Below are positions 35,931 to 49,198 of a DNA stretch of 64,000 nt, one piece after another (within the stretch, counting starts at the first letter, position 1; each line of letters starts with the position of its first letter). Under the pieces are notes generated by a model. That model searched no databases, was not told where the DNA came from, and saw only the letters and a program-made list of their open reading frames with translations. The position numbers and the translations under genes were made by a program. This DNA comes from Verpa conica (Eukaryota; Ascomycota; Pezizomycetes; Pezizales; Morchellaceae): assembly GCA_033030425.1 (NCBI GenBank), contig JAUFSD010000012.1, positions 186,001-250,000 on the forward strand. The letters run 5' to 3'.

Positions 35931-36885
35931 TTGGTAGCAGGGCGTGCATGTTTGCCATTAATTGCTGGGCCAGAAGGGCTTGGGTTTTACGAACGGTGTG
36001 GTCTTTTTTTTGAAATTCTTTTTCTTTCTTCTTTATATTACTACTTCTTTTGTATCTTTCTTCTGGAATTCGTTTTTTGAGGGATGGAATGGGAAGACGG
36101 ATGGTGAGGGGGGGCAAAATACGTGCCATGTTAGGTATCTATTATACTTTTGTAACGCTACATATATAGGTACTATATCGTGGATCTTGATAATTTGCTG
36201 TAATTTTTAAAAAAACAAAGGTTTTATAGTGTTACTGGCGTTGTCACTATCTTATGGTGGCCGTGTCACCGTTGATAGTAGATTAGTTCCTGTAGACAGA
36301 TAAGAATCTCACCCCATAAATAACCCTAACCCTAGAGGAATCTCTCCCGAGGCGCATGTCGGGAATCGCGATATTTATCTAGAGGCCCGTCCATCAAACC
36401 GCCACATATCGGGTTTCAATTCTGCCTCTAAGACCGCCTTTAATGGGAAGTCTATAGAGAAGAAAAAAAAACTTCCTATCCCAAATTGCTATGAGGGACG
36501 CACAGGGAACTTTTCTTGATGTTGGATACTGCACTTTAAATATTTTTCATTTTTCATTTTCTCTCCTCCTCACCCCACCCTCAATCTCTCCTATACTTTT
36601 ATTTTCATTTATGATTGTTTCTTGCAGGTTGAAACTGAGAGAGAGAGAAGGGGAGGGGGGTGTGGAGGATGAGCGGTGAAGGCGAAGAGGAGGGGGGAGA
36701 CGATGAGCGATTGAGTGCGTTCATGTAGCCTGGCCACCTACATATTTTTATTTTTTTTCTTACTCATCTCCCTATCATTTTGAAAAGTTTATTTTTCCTT
36801 CTCCCTTTCCACCCTCCTATTCCATTATTTCTTCCGTTTGTTCCGTTTTTTTTTCTTTTCATATGTGTGCGTGTGTGGTGTGCGG

Positions 36886-36916
<31 letters not shown>

Positions 36917-39095
36917 ATTTAGAAGTGTGTTGTTGTTTTAGATACGAGGGGGGGCTGGCATCTAGGGTTAATGATGGGTGAAACAGTTTCTTTTCTTTCT
37001 TTCTGCCTCACTCGTAGGGCTGGGATGGGGGAGGTTCATGGTTCCTCCCCGGGGATAAAGAATCCCGGGAGGTTTGAGAGGAGGAGGGGGAGAGGGGGGG
37101 ATATAAGTATAACGGTATTGATTTATCAATGGCTTGTCGGGTGATGGGGATGGAGGGGTAGAGGAAGAGGGAGGGGGGGTTCGTAAGATGGGAATTTGAA
37201 ATGAGGGCTCGTGATCTTGAGCATGCTGCGGTTAAGGCAGAATAGGGTATTATTGAGATTGATATGATAAAACGGGGGGAAGTAGCGATGAGGGGGGGAG
37301 AAGAAAGAAGAGGCTGCGGTCTAGGCTTTTGGTTGTGGATTTGACTGGTTATCTGGCTTTACCGTTTTGCGTAATGGGCGGCGTTGGGGAACAACTTGTT
37401 GGTCCGAGGTACTCTCGAGTAGGTACATGAGCGGGGGATTGCTTGCTTGTTTGCCTTGGAGTTAGGATGAAGTCGTTATGATCGGGAATCTCATCGGACA
37501 CAAGGTGTGCTGTGCTATGCTGACAGGGGTAGCCGTGATCATTGATATTAGTTTTGTATCCTATGCCCCCCCTCCTCCCTTCCTGGAGAGCTTTGACTCT
37601 CAGCGTACATAAAAACGGCCTGTGTTTCGACTTTAGAGTATCTCTACGGGAGTACGCAGGCTGTGGGGGGGGGGGGCGAGTGAGGGTAGTTATAATTCAA
37701 ATAGTATTAGGTATCGTACGTGCTGAGCTTGGGGGTAGGGTGTGGGGTGGGGAATTGTGGCAATGTTATTGGGCTTTTGCTCAACTGCATTTCCGTAAGA
37801 CAGACCCTCGCGAATCGAAATCGTTGGTTCTCTGCCCACCCCGCGCGATATCTGACCTTTTCTTGCGGCCTTGAAAAGGTCTCAAGCGGCCAGCCAACAT
37901 TACTGTAACCGAGGGGAGCGAATACACAAGAGGTAATAAAGAATCCCCGGGGAGGGAATCCGAGACCTAAAGTTAAATAAGGCTCAGGACAAGTAATCAA
38001 TTACTGGACAATGTAGTTTTCTTGTTCCCGAAGATGGCCACCCCTCCTTCGTGATATCTGGAGCTCTACCCGTACGCTGCTGCTGCTGCTGCTACTTCTG
38101 CTGCTTGAAGTGCAAAACTACATGTACTGTTGCTTGGACCACGTCGCATTTGTTTGATTTTTCTAGTAGTTGTTAATTATTGTTTTTTCTCACTATTTCT
38201 TTACTTTTTTACTTGTAATTGGAGGCTACATGTATTTCGTGTTCATGTGGGTACATGTACTTGAAGTCTCATGTGCAATCTGCAGAGCCTCTTCGGGTGC
38301 CCCCTCCCAAATCCTCGGCGTTTATCAGGTTACATCAAAGTGAAAGACGTAGATGACTATACACCTAACCCAAGTAACCTGCCTGCTGCAGATTACAACA
38401 CCACACAAAGTAAGGTAGAATAGGTATACTCCTCTACAATGTATCCGGTTCATCATACGTCTATCATCTTGACTCACTAATATACCGTCTGCAGTCTGGC
38501 TTCCCATCTTACACAAAGTGAACGAACGGGCTACCCCCCACCGATAGTCTGGGCTGCTAATTCGACGACAAGACACCCCACCTCCACTACCACCTCCACC
38601 TACATGCAGACATACACACATAAAGCTAGAGTACATCCAGACACACACATCAATACGCACATACTGAAAGTGAGTACATACATCCCTACATCACAGCACT
38701 GTGTCCTTTCGTCCTACCAACGGTAAGATGGCCCAGTTCTGCCACATATTTTTATGCCCAGCAACCCGTTAAATCTCGATAAATACGAAAACAGTAGTGA
38801 CACTAAACTTGAAAGCCAAGGATCTGTTGTAGATCGTAGCTGCATCAGAGAGGCCAGGAGAGGAGCAATAGCACATTCAGGAAAGTCGATTCGACGGTGC
38901 GGTGATTGGCTGGGACAACAACAACGGCAGTAGCAACAGCAAGCATCAAGCAGCAGCAGCGGTGGCGGCTATCGCCCAGTTTCTCACCCCCCCAAGCAAC
39001 ACCAGAGACAGCGGCTCTCATACACATCAACTTCCGCGTTATCTATTTACTTGGGAGAGACAGAAATCGCACTTGATAATTGCGTATATGCGATA
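35931..39095. other. 3.2-kb intergenic region
   Basis: SIN3 3' flank and promoter side of the WD40 gene. It holds purine-rich G runs at ~37030-37310, a (GT)n tract and a short CTG tract (38076-38105). I see no gene on either strand. Confidence 0.55.
36864..36913. repeat. (GT)n microsatellite
   Basis: About 50 bases of GT dinucleotides with a few interruptions, ending in a pure run of about 14 units. Confidence 0.9.
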
Positions 39096-42000
39096 ATGTC
39101 CAATTCACAAAATCCGGATATCTTCAGTGGGGTTCCTTGGTGTGGCGGCAGTGATAGTGGTGGTGGTGATAGTGAGGATGGTGCCCGGCCCATAGTAGTA
39201 CCACAACTGTCGTTCACCAGTCGGAGATCGCCATGGCCATTTTCGTCAACGAGTTCTTCCATGACAGATTCCATTCCACCGAATGGTGATCCTCTGCCTT
39301 CGTGTACGAGCTATACCTGCACCAGCGAATCTACTGCAGAACCAAGCCACCGCTGCGATCCGAATTCTCATCAAGACCGCCGCCTCCACTTCCTCAATCA
39401 TCCTCACGACCCTCTCCAGCGGCACCACCACAACCAATTTGACCTGTCAACCGGTCTAGCTTCTCCTCGAGCGGACACCCCTCTCTCCTTCGCCGCACGG
39501 GGTGCCTCGGTACCCCCCCCAAGCAATGAAGATCACCAGCGTGGTGCTCCTGCACAACAGCAAGGCATTGCGTCTTCTCCCGCCGCCGCCGCTATTGCTG
39601 ACCAAGATTTCCCTTCCTTTGCATTGACCCTACCAGATAGCTGGAACAACAGTCTTTCTCCCGCTCCCTCATTCGGCTCCTTCTCAAGTGCACACAGCTC
39701 GAATTTATCCTCCGAGACTGAGTTCGGCGGCGCTCCAATAACCCCCGAAGACGTTGATGATACACTGAGAAACAAACACCTATCACCCCGTACCGGCTTT
39801 AGCAACAATAAGAACCCTGAAACCCTAGACATCGACGAGGGTGAAGAGGAAGATTCAGACGGAGGTATAGGCCTTTCCGATAACGAGATGGCTTCTTCAG
39901 GTCCTGTTGAGGTGCTTTGTTCATCCTCAGCTCTTCACGCCACCGTCATGGATGAAGATGAGGATGGGTTTTCTCCAAACAACCTGGTCACCCGCCCACC
40001 GTCTCCTGTGGGCGGTGGCTCTGCTTTCTTGATGGATATCTTTTCACCCCCATATGAAAGTCAGAATCCACTAGAAAGCAGCGAAGACCTCATATCCTTC
40101 CCGGCTCTCCCAAGCTTCCACATGCAGCTGAGCCCCCACCTAGATGACTTTGACTCCCAACCAAACATTCAGGAAACATCACCACCATCGGCATTTCTGC
40201 TGGATAGCCATTTGCACACACCATCTACTCCAAGCACACCCGCTGAAACCTTAATCGATTCGTCGTCCCCAGACGCTCTGATTTCGGTTTTCCGGGGCAC
40301 AGACGGACTTGAGATCGCTACAGGGGAGGATGAAGAATTATTTGTTGTTGAGTCAGAGCTGAACAATTCACCGGGTCCACAAGAGAGTATGCATTCTCAA
40401 TCGTCTTCTCAATCTCCTCCAACAGCAGCCGCAGTTCCTGTCTCTCTGGCTACTTTTGCAACTGCTGCGGCGGAGATCATGGTAGCAGCTGGTGTTGGAG
40501 GATTTGTTCCCCCTCCTGCCCGTGATTCACCTCCTTCACCCACACTACCTCCTCCACTTCCCCCAAATTTATCCCCTCTTCCTCCCCATGTTTCGACATG
40601 GCTCCCAAATATATTTTCCGCACCTGAAATCTACGAGGGGGCTTTCAGTGATGATGATGATTTTGATGACATAACTAATCATCCGTTTGAACACAATTTG
40701 CCTCTTGAAGACATTGAGAATTACAACAAAGATTTTGCAAAATTCTGTTTGCATGCCTATTGCAGGTATCGGCTAAACCATACCAAATTCCCAAAACTGT
40801 CGGCGGCCGCGGCGGATGTCAAGAACATGGTGCGACTCAGCGAAGTCACGAGAGCCGAAATGGTAGAGAATGGGTGGGATTATCAGGCAATCCCATGGGA
40901 TACCTTGGGGATTAGTAGTGAGGTGGCAAGGGGGCTTAGGCGAAAGGAATATACCAACTATGAGAATGTCAAAGGCCTTGAATATGAAGAAAACCCAGTA
41001 TGTTTGAAAATCTTCCTCTGTGTTATAATATTACGAGCTGAGTCAATACCTTTTGGCTTGGCCGGTGCTGTGTCGTGTTTCCTGCATCATGTCCCTTACA
41101 TCGCCTCCAATAGATTGTCATACATTACTTCCTAAGCCACGCCTCTCAAAAAAGTTTGTCCCTTTAGCTAACTCTGTGGATAGATAAGGGTTCCAGCAAA
41201 CCGAAATTTTTTCGATTTCAGACGGATGGATAATGAGCAGCGTTGTCGTTTAATACATTTTCAGCTACGGAACCTAATAGGAGTCATCTCGAGGAATGAC
41301 GTCTTTTACGCTGGGGATGCGTTAGTGATGCACACAAACCCCCTGACAGGTAAGTCAAGAACAATGATGGACCTGCGGACACCCGACAGTTGGAGTGGGA
41401 ACCCGATAAGAATTTCAACGCTCGGTACATGTGGAGGTTCAAACGGCGTAGTTATTGCGGGGTGCTTCTATGGAGAATACGCAATGAAACCGCTCCATGC
41501 GCCTGCCGATGCTCCACCAATCACGGGAATTGTCACGCAGAACGAGAGCGGCATCACAAACCACGTGCAGATGATTAAGAACCGGACCACGGGTACACCC
41601 AATGCGGTGTTCTCGTCCAACGACTATTTTATCCGGGTTTTGAATTGTGGTGAGGGTATGCGGTTTATCAGTGAGCACCAGTATAATTGGCCAGTCAACT
41701 GTTCAGTCACCAGTCCTGACTCGCGACTGAGGGTTGTTGTGGGTGATGATACTGAGGTTTTGGTTTGTGATGCGGAGAGAGGGACGACGGAGTTCGTTCT
41801 GAAGGGCCACCGAGACTTTGGGTTTGCGGCTGCCTGGAGTGATGATGGATATACTATTGCTACTGGAAACCAGGATAAGACTGTACGCATTTTTGATGCA
41901 CGGAACCTTAGTAAGACGGTGAAGGTGTTGCCGGCGGTAATGGCAGGTGTGAGGACGCTCCGATTCTCACCAATTGGTTACGGTGGTAAACGAGTACTGG

Positions 42001-42446
42001 CTATGGCGGAACCAGCAGACGTTGTGCAACTCGTCGATGCGGTTTCATGGGATTCTTTACAGCAGATCGATTTCTGGGGCGAGGTTGGGGGAATAGACTT
42101 CGATCCATCGGGCGAGGAATTTTACATTGCGAATGCGGATAAGTCTGTTGGTGGGATTATGGAGTTTTCGAGGGCGAAGGGGTCAGCATATTACGAAGAT
42201 TATAGTTTCCAGAAGGCACAACAACGCCATAGCACAGAAAAGGGTGTGAGGCGTAGGCGGCGGAAGAGGAGTGCTTTTTTTGCTTCTTCAGACGATGACT
42301 CTGAATCGACAGCGTTTTCGGACGAGGAGCCGTTAGAGGATGATGACGATGTTAGGGAGCAATTGGATACGAGGAAGAGGGGCAGGTATTATGACAGTCG
42401 ACGATACAAACGATTGGGGCATGATATGAGCACTGTTTTTGTTTAA
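39096..42446 (+). CDS. WD40-repeat protein with long disordered N-terminus
   Basis: Two exons, 39096-40997 and 41184-42446, give 1054 residues. The first half (~1-530) is Pro/Ser/Asp-rich and disordered. A conserved helical segment starts near YNKDFAKFCLHAYCRY. The second exon carries a WD40 region at ~787-957 (TGNQDKTVRIFDARN, GVRTLRFSP, GGIDFDPSGEEFYIAN) within a fungal-conserved block (ITNHVQMI, VFSSNDYFIRVLNC, NCSVTSPDSRLRVVVGDD). The tail is acidic and then basic. The intron (186 nt) uses a GTATGT donor, a CTAAC branch and a GATAG acceptor at 41182-41183; this choice keeps frame and yields IRVPANRNFFDFRRM before the conserved HFQLRNL. This resembles a widespread fungal WD-repeat family without a firm function. 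The start is the first in-frame ATG at 39096. Confidence 0.88.
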
Positions 42447-44745
42447 ATGAGATAAAGAGGGAATATGTGGTACTTCTTGATGTCTTTTGTTTTTGATTGT
42501 TTCGTTTTTGTTCATTGGGTCTTTTTTGTCCTCTTGGTTGACTATTGGAATATGGTCTTTTTTGGTACTTTTAGGCGTGATATGGTTTTTGTGTATCTTG
42601 ATGGTGGTTGTGGCGTATGGGACGGGGGAGAAGGACAGCGGATTTTTTTATACAGTAATTTCTCGGACCGAACTGCTTTTTTTCTTCCTCGACGGGCTTG
42701 AGGTGCAATATTGTCATCCATCGTGTTTTTTCCCCTAGGATCGTCATTCTTGGTTCATAGGGTTTCTTCATACTCCTCTTACGGTTTTGAAGGAAAATCA
42801 TTGGAGAAAGGGTCATTATGAATATGGGGTTGGGGGGGTACTGGCTGTTTGCATCTTTATGGATAGGGTTGGTGTTTTAAATTTTGAATCTTCTTTTCTC
42901 TGTGGAGATTCTCTTTCATTGATTGTTACACAGTGTAATCGAGCTTTCTCGGTTCTCTATGTAAGGGCCTCGCGGATGAGTTTGGGTCTGTTGTGGGGAG
43001 AAATGATTGATGCTTCTGGTCTTGGTGGCCTTTCTTGGCGCGGGTGCCGAATTAAGGTTGTTGCCATAAATAACTGGCGCGTAGGGGGTGAATTTGGGCC
43101 TCCTTTACCAGTACCCTGGATATTCCAACTTTCCCCCCCAATTACCTACGCATGCAGTTCTCCCGAGAGATCGTGCCATGATTTAGTTTTTCCCCCGCTA
43201 TTTGCTTCCGTCTGATATATCGTTTTTTAGTAATTACCGGATATTTATTCTCTTCGTGGATTGTGATACATGGAGATAAGACCACACCTCTAGTACCGGC
43301 TTTACGCAATTCCCCACGCATGAGGATCGTGTTTTTGAATCTGTTTAGGATACCTCTCATTCTAATTTCTCTGCGCGGAATGGCCATCCGAATCCTTTGT
43401 TTTCCAGCCCATCGGCAATCTATAGGTTGTACTGGTAATTTGGAGGGGGGAGTGTTGGGTACTACCGATCATGGCATATGCCGTCAATAGGCAACAGCGA
43501 ACTTGGCTGAGCTAGGATAGAGCTTTTACTTTCTTGGGAATTGAGAGAGGGGGAAGCTGATGAAACTGACACTCGAGGGCTGTCTTACAAGAAAATTTTC
43601 CGGTGTAACAGTGTCTAGCCTTGGAGATATCCTGCTCTAGGCGATATCAAAGTTGAGACGCGGCACAATAGATCAATTCTATTATTGTGGCTACTATTTT
43701 GAAGGGATCTAGGGCTGGCTTGAGTCAAGAAGTATCTGAAGTCTTGGTCAGGGGGGTACGAGTGATGTTCCATGAATAGGTGGCGCAGGGCTCTCGTTCC
43801 CATGACTTCTTTTATTAAGAACAAGCTCTTCCCCCGCATCGAGATCTGCCACAGAATACTCGCAGAGTGGTACGCAATTACAGCGCCTCACAACGTATCT
43901 GTGGACACGGTTTCGTAACCATTGGGTTGGGGCCTGCAAGAAATCATTATGTCACTGATAAAGGCTGACCCCTCCAATCTACTCTAGGCACCCATGGGAT
44001 TTCTTTTTTGAATATTTAGCCTAGTACTGATTAGTATCTACGAGAAACAAGCCCAACATCATTCTGTCAGCCTTCTACATACCACGATGGGGATCACTCC
44101 GTGGCCACTGGTTGTATTTGTTCGAGGGACTGCCCCTCCCGTCCTGTCTAACCTGTACTGCGGGCCGCTTCTTATATCCGTATTAAGGATCCATAAGGTT
44201 TAGAGGCAGTCGAAGGGATAATGGACCTTTACTGGACAAAGCACGTAGCGGAAGGAATGAAGCTTGCTTTCCGTTAAACTGCTTAATGTAATTGGTAGAA
44301 TCACATGTCTCCCCCGCTGTGCAGTTTTAGAATTACTGGGTAGCCTTTTCGAGCCATGTGAAGATAAGATATCATTCTCACCGCCCCCACCGTCTACGCC
44401 ATCAACGAACCTCTAACGATTCCTCTATCCGCAGCGCTCCTCAACGCGCACAGAAACCACGCAGTGTGCGCGAAAGAATCCCTGCTACTCCCAAAAAGTG
44501 GTTACACGTGCAATGTGAACACGAGGTAATGGTAGAACTATTGGGCTATACATTTTGATTTCAGTAAATAGTCAGCCTGGACAGCAGTTGCGGGCTTCTA
44601 ATGCTTAGTTCCTACTTTGCGCATTTTTACAGCCTTCAACAACGAACTTACGTTGGATACTCCCAGGTAAAAAGAATATTTTTTTTCATCAAGGATTTTG
44701 CGCTTAGCAGCTATAATCCTGACATAAATACCCCGTTAGGTAACT
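42447..44745. other. 2.3-kb intergenic region upstream of the NLR gene
   Basis: T-rich 3' flank of the WD40 gene, then mixed sequence. Two short minus frames at 43615-43939 overlap in different phases and do not resemble a family I know. No gene is supported. Confidence 0.5.
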
Positions 44746-47700
44746 ATGGCGGAAGCTTTTGGATTCGCTCGTAGCATCATCAGTCTTATACAACTCACAG
44801 CACAGATAATCTCTTCTATCCACGCATATGTTGGCAAGGTGCAACGCACACCTGACGATATACACCTTCTTGTGGACGAGCTTTGCTCGCTCAACAAGAC
44901 CCTGATGATATTACAACACGGGTTCGCAACGCCTCCGTGTTCTGTTCAACCAAAGCTTCAGCTCGATGCTATCAATACAACGCTCCATGAGTGCCTCCAA
45001 GGGTTACAGCAACTTGCCTCAAAGTTGGAACCCACCGAGAACCGGAAGTTTTTGGGCATCATGGGGTACTTAAGGTGGCCCCTGAAAGAGAAGGAAACAA
45101 GACATCATGTATCAATTATAGAAAGGCAAAGGGGTCTTTGTCTTTCTATTCTTACTTCAAATCAGATGTGAGTCAAGTATTTGTTACAAACGCCTCACGT
45201 AGGTATGCTGACATTTTTATATTAAGGCTCTATTCATCGGAGGTCATAGAGCTTAGGGTGCCCTCAGAACATGCAGTTCATGATCTGCGCGTTGTGTCTC
45301 CTGTCCTGAACTCTTTGAATAAGAAGGAGAGCACTCTGGACACGGGTGAGGAGGATGAGTTCATACATATAGCTTTCCGGGGAAGAAAAAACTCTACTGA
45401 CGTGAGGATTTCAGAGGAGGAACGGAAGCAAGTCTTTAGCTGGTTGCGTTGTGGTGATTACAAAAGACATCTCGATATCCGTCAGCAACGGCTCAAAAAA
45501 ACAGGTAGCTGGCTTTTGGAAGATCCGGAATTTCAAGAGTGGAAGGAACAAAGAAGCTTTCGGTTAATCTGGGGTTGTGGAATACGTATGTGTTCTATCA
45601 TTTGAAACTACTTGGGGATCGCACTCATTATTTGGATAGCTGGAGCTGGAAAGACGTTTCTTAGGTATGAAACTCCTATCTCGTAGTATCAGTATTTACA
45701 AGCTATAGCTAATACAACAATTAGCTCTATGGTAATCGATCACCTCGAGTCTCAAGCGTCTACCGGGGATTTTGGGGTAGCCCACATATATTTCGACTAC
45801 CAGGACCAGGAACAACAGGAGCCTGTCTATGTGCTGGCTAGTCTGGTCGAGCAACTTTCCCATCAACGCCCGAACCTATTTACAAATATCGAGAGCCTTT
45901 ATAGCGACTTGAAGCCCAAAGGAGGGAAGCCATCCATTAATGAGCTCTATGATATTCTTCTTAGAACCTCTAGGTCCTTCCATCGGGTCTTTTTTGTTTT
46001 CGACGCACTAGACGAATGCAACCAAAGCCAACGGAAATTTCTCTTCCCTCTATTCCGTCGTATGGAAAGAGACGGTATCAGTATTTTCTTGACTAGCCGG
46101 CCGTATCCCGAGGACATCCAGAACTTCCTTCGTGTTGCAGTAAAGATAGAAATTTCTGCAAAAGGGGAGGATATTGGGATGTATATTCAACAAAAGATTG
46201 ACGAGGACCCAAGAGCGGGAATGCTTGGTAATTTTAGAGATAAAATTATTGCCGAGCTTGTGGAGTGTGCTAGAGGAATGTAAGTGGGGTTCAATCATTG
46301 GACGTGGTACCTGTCTTACTGACTTGACTGGGTCTAGGTTCCTGCTTGCCCGATTCCATATGGCCTATATCTGCCAACAAACCTCTACGAAACAGATCTT
46401 AATGGCACTTCAGAAAATACGAGACGAGAGTTCTTCTGTTGTAAAAAGACCTCTTGATCCAACCTATGACAGAGCAATTGAAAATATCCGTAAACAGAGG
46501 AAGAGCTGTGTGAGATTGGCGACAAAAGTTCTCTCATGGCTTCTCCTCACACGGCGAGCACTCACTCTAGACGAGCTTCGGACTGCTGTATCAGTAGAAC
46601 CGAATCGCTATAGGCTCGGCGAGTTTGAATTGCCGGATAAAGAGACACTACTTGAGGTTTGCGACAGCCTTGTGACCATTGGTGAACACAGCAATACCGT
46701 CCATCTTGCGCATTATACGGTTCAGGAGTATCTTCTAAGAAACTCGATCGTCACAGATGCGGGGAATCTGGAATACGAACTAGCTTCGACATGTATCACC
46801 TACCTTTCGTCTGATACTTTTGCTCTTGGTACCTCATTCATTCAGGATCTACAGAGTTCATGCCCTTTCCTTAACTATACGGTCCGCTATTTATCCTCCC
46901 ATATCAAATCCTGTAATGAATATACTTCGACGAACTCTTCGGTGGTGCTAGCATTGGCAATTCTCAAATTCCTTGTGAGCTCCGGGAATATTTCTACTTA
47001 TTTACAGGCCTTGTGCGCCCAAAAGGAGTGGTACTACCGCTATGGGAAACACATACCATTTTGGGATAGTAGCCGGAACGAGTATCTCCGCCTGCATGTC
47101 GCATCTGCCATAGGGAGTCATGTAGTTGTCCAGTTACTACTAGAAGGTGCCAATCTCTCAATTACGGACAACAATGGGTGGGGTGTTTTTATTCTGGCTA
47201 AAAATACACAAGGGCATGAAGCTGTAGCCAAGCTTTTACTAGACGACAGAGCTCATCTAGATATCCTTGCTAAAGACGACCATGGGCAGACAGCGCTGCA
47301 CGTAGCAGCTTCTGAAGGACACACCACAATAGTTCAGCTATTACTCGAGAAAGGATCCGACCTCTCAGCCTCCGATAATGACGGAAGAACTGCCCTTCAC
47401 ATGGCAGCTTTTCGAGGGCACGAGGAAGTTGTCAGAATTCTTATCTACAACGGTGCAGATGTCTCAGCTTTGGATTCAAGTGGCAAGGCAGCGCTTTCTT
47501 GGGCGGTATTAGAGGGTCATGAAGAGGTTATAAGGGCCCTTGTTCAGTGTGGTGCAGATATCTCTACTGTTGATTCTGAAGAGTGGACATTAGTGCCCTC
47601 GGCAGCCTACGAAGGTCATGAGATAGTGGTTCAGGTACTACTCAAAAACCACAATGGAACTTGGGATGAAGATATGCTTGACGGAGTAGTACCTGAAGAG

Positions 47701-49198
47701 CATAAGATATTAGCCCTACTTCCGCGCATAGAAAATATCGAATCTCCACCTTCTATTACTGATCAATGGGCATTGCAACGTTGGCAAAAGCCAGAAACAG
47801 TCTCTGCAGCTAGTATAGCACCTAGTAGCTCAAGTTCATCCGCGTCGACCCAGCGAGCATTTACTAGGAACAGTAGCATTAGCACATATTACACTAGTGA
47901 TGATGGAATAGAGGAGGAAGAGGACGAGGAAGAAGATGATGTTTCGACGATAGATAGAGGCTCCATAATTACAGGCGATTATTCCTCGTACTCGAGCTCT
48001 TGCTCCGAATTCGGTTCCAGTTGGGGCATTGTGAGTCACGGGAGTGGTGAGAAGGGGAAGCGGAAAGCGGCCGACTCCCAAGCGGACCCTCAACAAAATT
48101 CCTTCACAAACGGCCCACAGAATAATGGTCAGGGAGATGGTTCGGAAGACCCATCCGATCGGAGACAGAAGAAGAGGAGAAATGGACGCCAAGCCCCTAC
48201 GCCTAGTTCAACAGACAATGGGGGCCACCCCCCATATGCGTGCCCTTACTACAAGAATAATTCTCAAAATTATTCAAGTTGTGCTGAGTGGAGTAATATG
48301 AAAATACATAGGGTAAAGTATGGCTATACCCTCAGGACCTCCTTTCCTTGAGATTGGAACAGTACTGATTTAATTGACGAGTACAGAGAGCATTGTAGGA
48401 GAGCTCACCTGAAACCTGTCCAGTGTCTTCGATGTAGCACATTCCGAACCGGCGATAACGGCCAATTGAACTTACACCTAAGAGGAGGGGATTGCTCAAA
48501 GGCTATAGAGTTCATCCCAATAGAGAGCGAAGACATCAACAAAGGGAAGCTTCTCGAGAAGAAATGCAAGCATTGGAAACAGATATATATGATCTTGTTT
48601 CCAGATTGCCCTGAGGACGACGTACCAGATCCTTGTAAGTTTATCTTGCATGGAAGCTTGGTAGTGGTTTTGACTAAAAGTACTAGATTTGGAGGATCAT
48701 GTCAAAGAACCCCCTGCTCTTATTGACCAGGGGATCCTCCCACTTCAAGCCCGCGGCGAGATTACCCCCACCCAACTGATGAACGACCATCTCGAGTTTT
48801 TGGATTGGTGTAAACAGAATATGTACACGAGGTTCTGGCGTATATGGCAGCAAGAAACCGGCCGCTATCAGCTACAAGAAAGCCTAGATAAAGGAGTTAT
48901 AAGTCGTAGCCCCAGTAGTGTATCACCCAGTAACTTGCTTGAACTACCCGAAGCTAGGCCTCCTGGTATAACTCGCTATAACCCGCCCAGATCATCCGAT
49001 GCTGGGTCTTCGAGGGATATACCTCATGCAGACTATGGAGGCCTTCAATTCGGTAACGGTACTGCTCTTCAATCAGGGGGGCAGTGGGAAATGGGGGTTC
49101 CGGGCTTGAACGAGGAGTGTGGTTATGGGGAGTGGGATAATGGCCAAAACCCCTTTTTAACTCCCGATGGGTACTTGGATTGCTTTCCTAGCACCTAG
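44746..49198 (+). CDS. NACHT-ankyrin (NLR-type STAND) receptor with C-terminal zinc-finger module
   Basis: Seven exons, all in phase: 44746-45167, 45203-45585, 45640-45664, 45725-46279, 46338-48317, 48387-48634 and 48687-49198; 1374 residues. The N-terminal ~130 residues are helical and resemble the fungal N-terminal domain of STAND proteins. The NACHT follows: P-loop GIPGAGKTFLS (~267-277, partly on a 25-nt exon), Walker B-like VFFVFDALDEC and sensor-like FLTSRPYPEDI. A winged-helix-like region contains HLAHYTVQEYLLRN. Six ankyrin repeats span ~711-899 (TALHVAASEGHTTIVQLLL and variants). An acidic Ser-rich linker and basic clusters (KGKRK, RRQKKRRNGR) lead to CPYYK, then VKEHCRRAH and QCLRC with an H..C pair, and QIYMILFPD. 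This tail is the C2H2-like module that ends many fungal orphan proteins. Ankyrins and the start of the zinc module share one exon, so the fusion is real at DNA level. Confidence 0.9.

Noticed and set aside
36321..36334. Interstitial telomere-like TAACCCTAACCCTA
   Set aside because: Only two units; this length occurs by chance or as a promoter element and does not show a former chromosome end.
39051..39095. WD40 gene start at 39051
   Set aside because: That codon is TTG; the first ATG in frame is 39096.
41222..41228. WD40 gene exon 2 starting at the AG just before the ATG at 41226
   Set aside because: It does not fit the phase of the strong GTATGT donor at 40998; the acceptor at 41183 keeps phase, has a CTAAC branch and restores the conserved block before HFQLRNL.
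43615..43939. Two short minus-strand frames upstream of the NLR gene
   Set aside because: They overlap in different phases, lack splice continuity and show no family motif.
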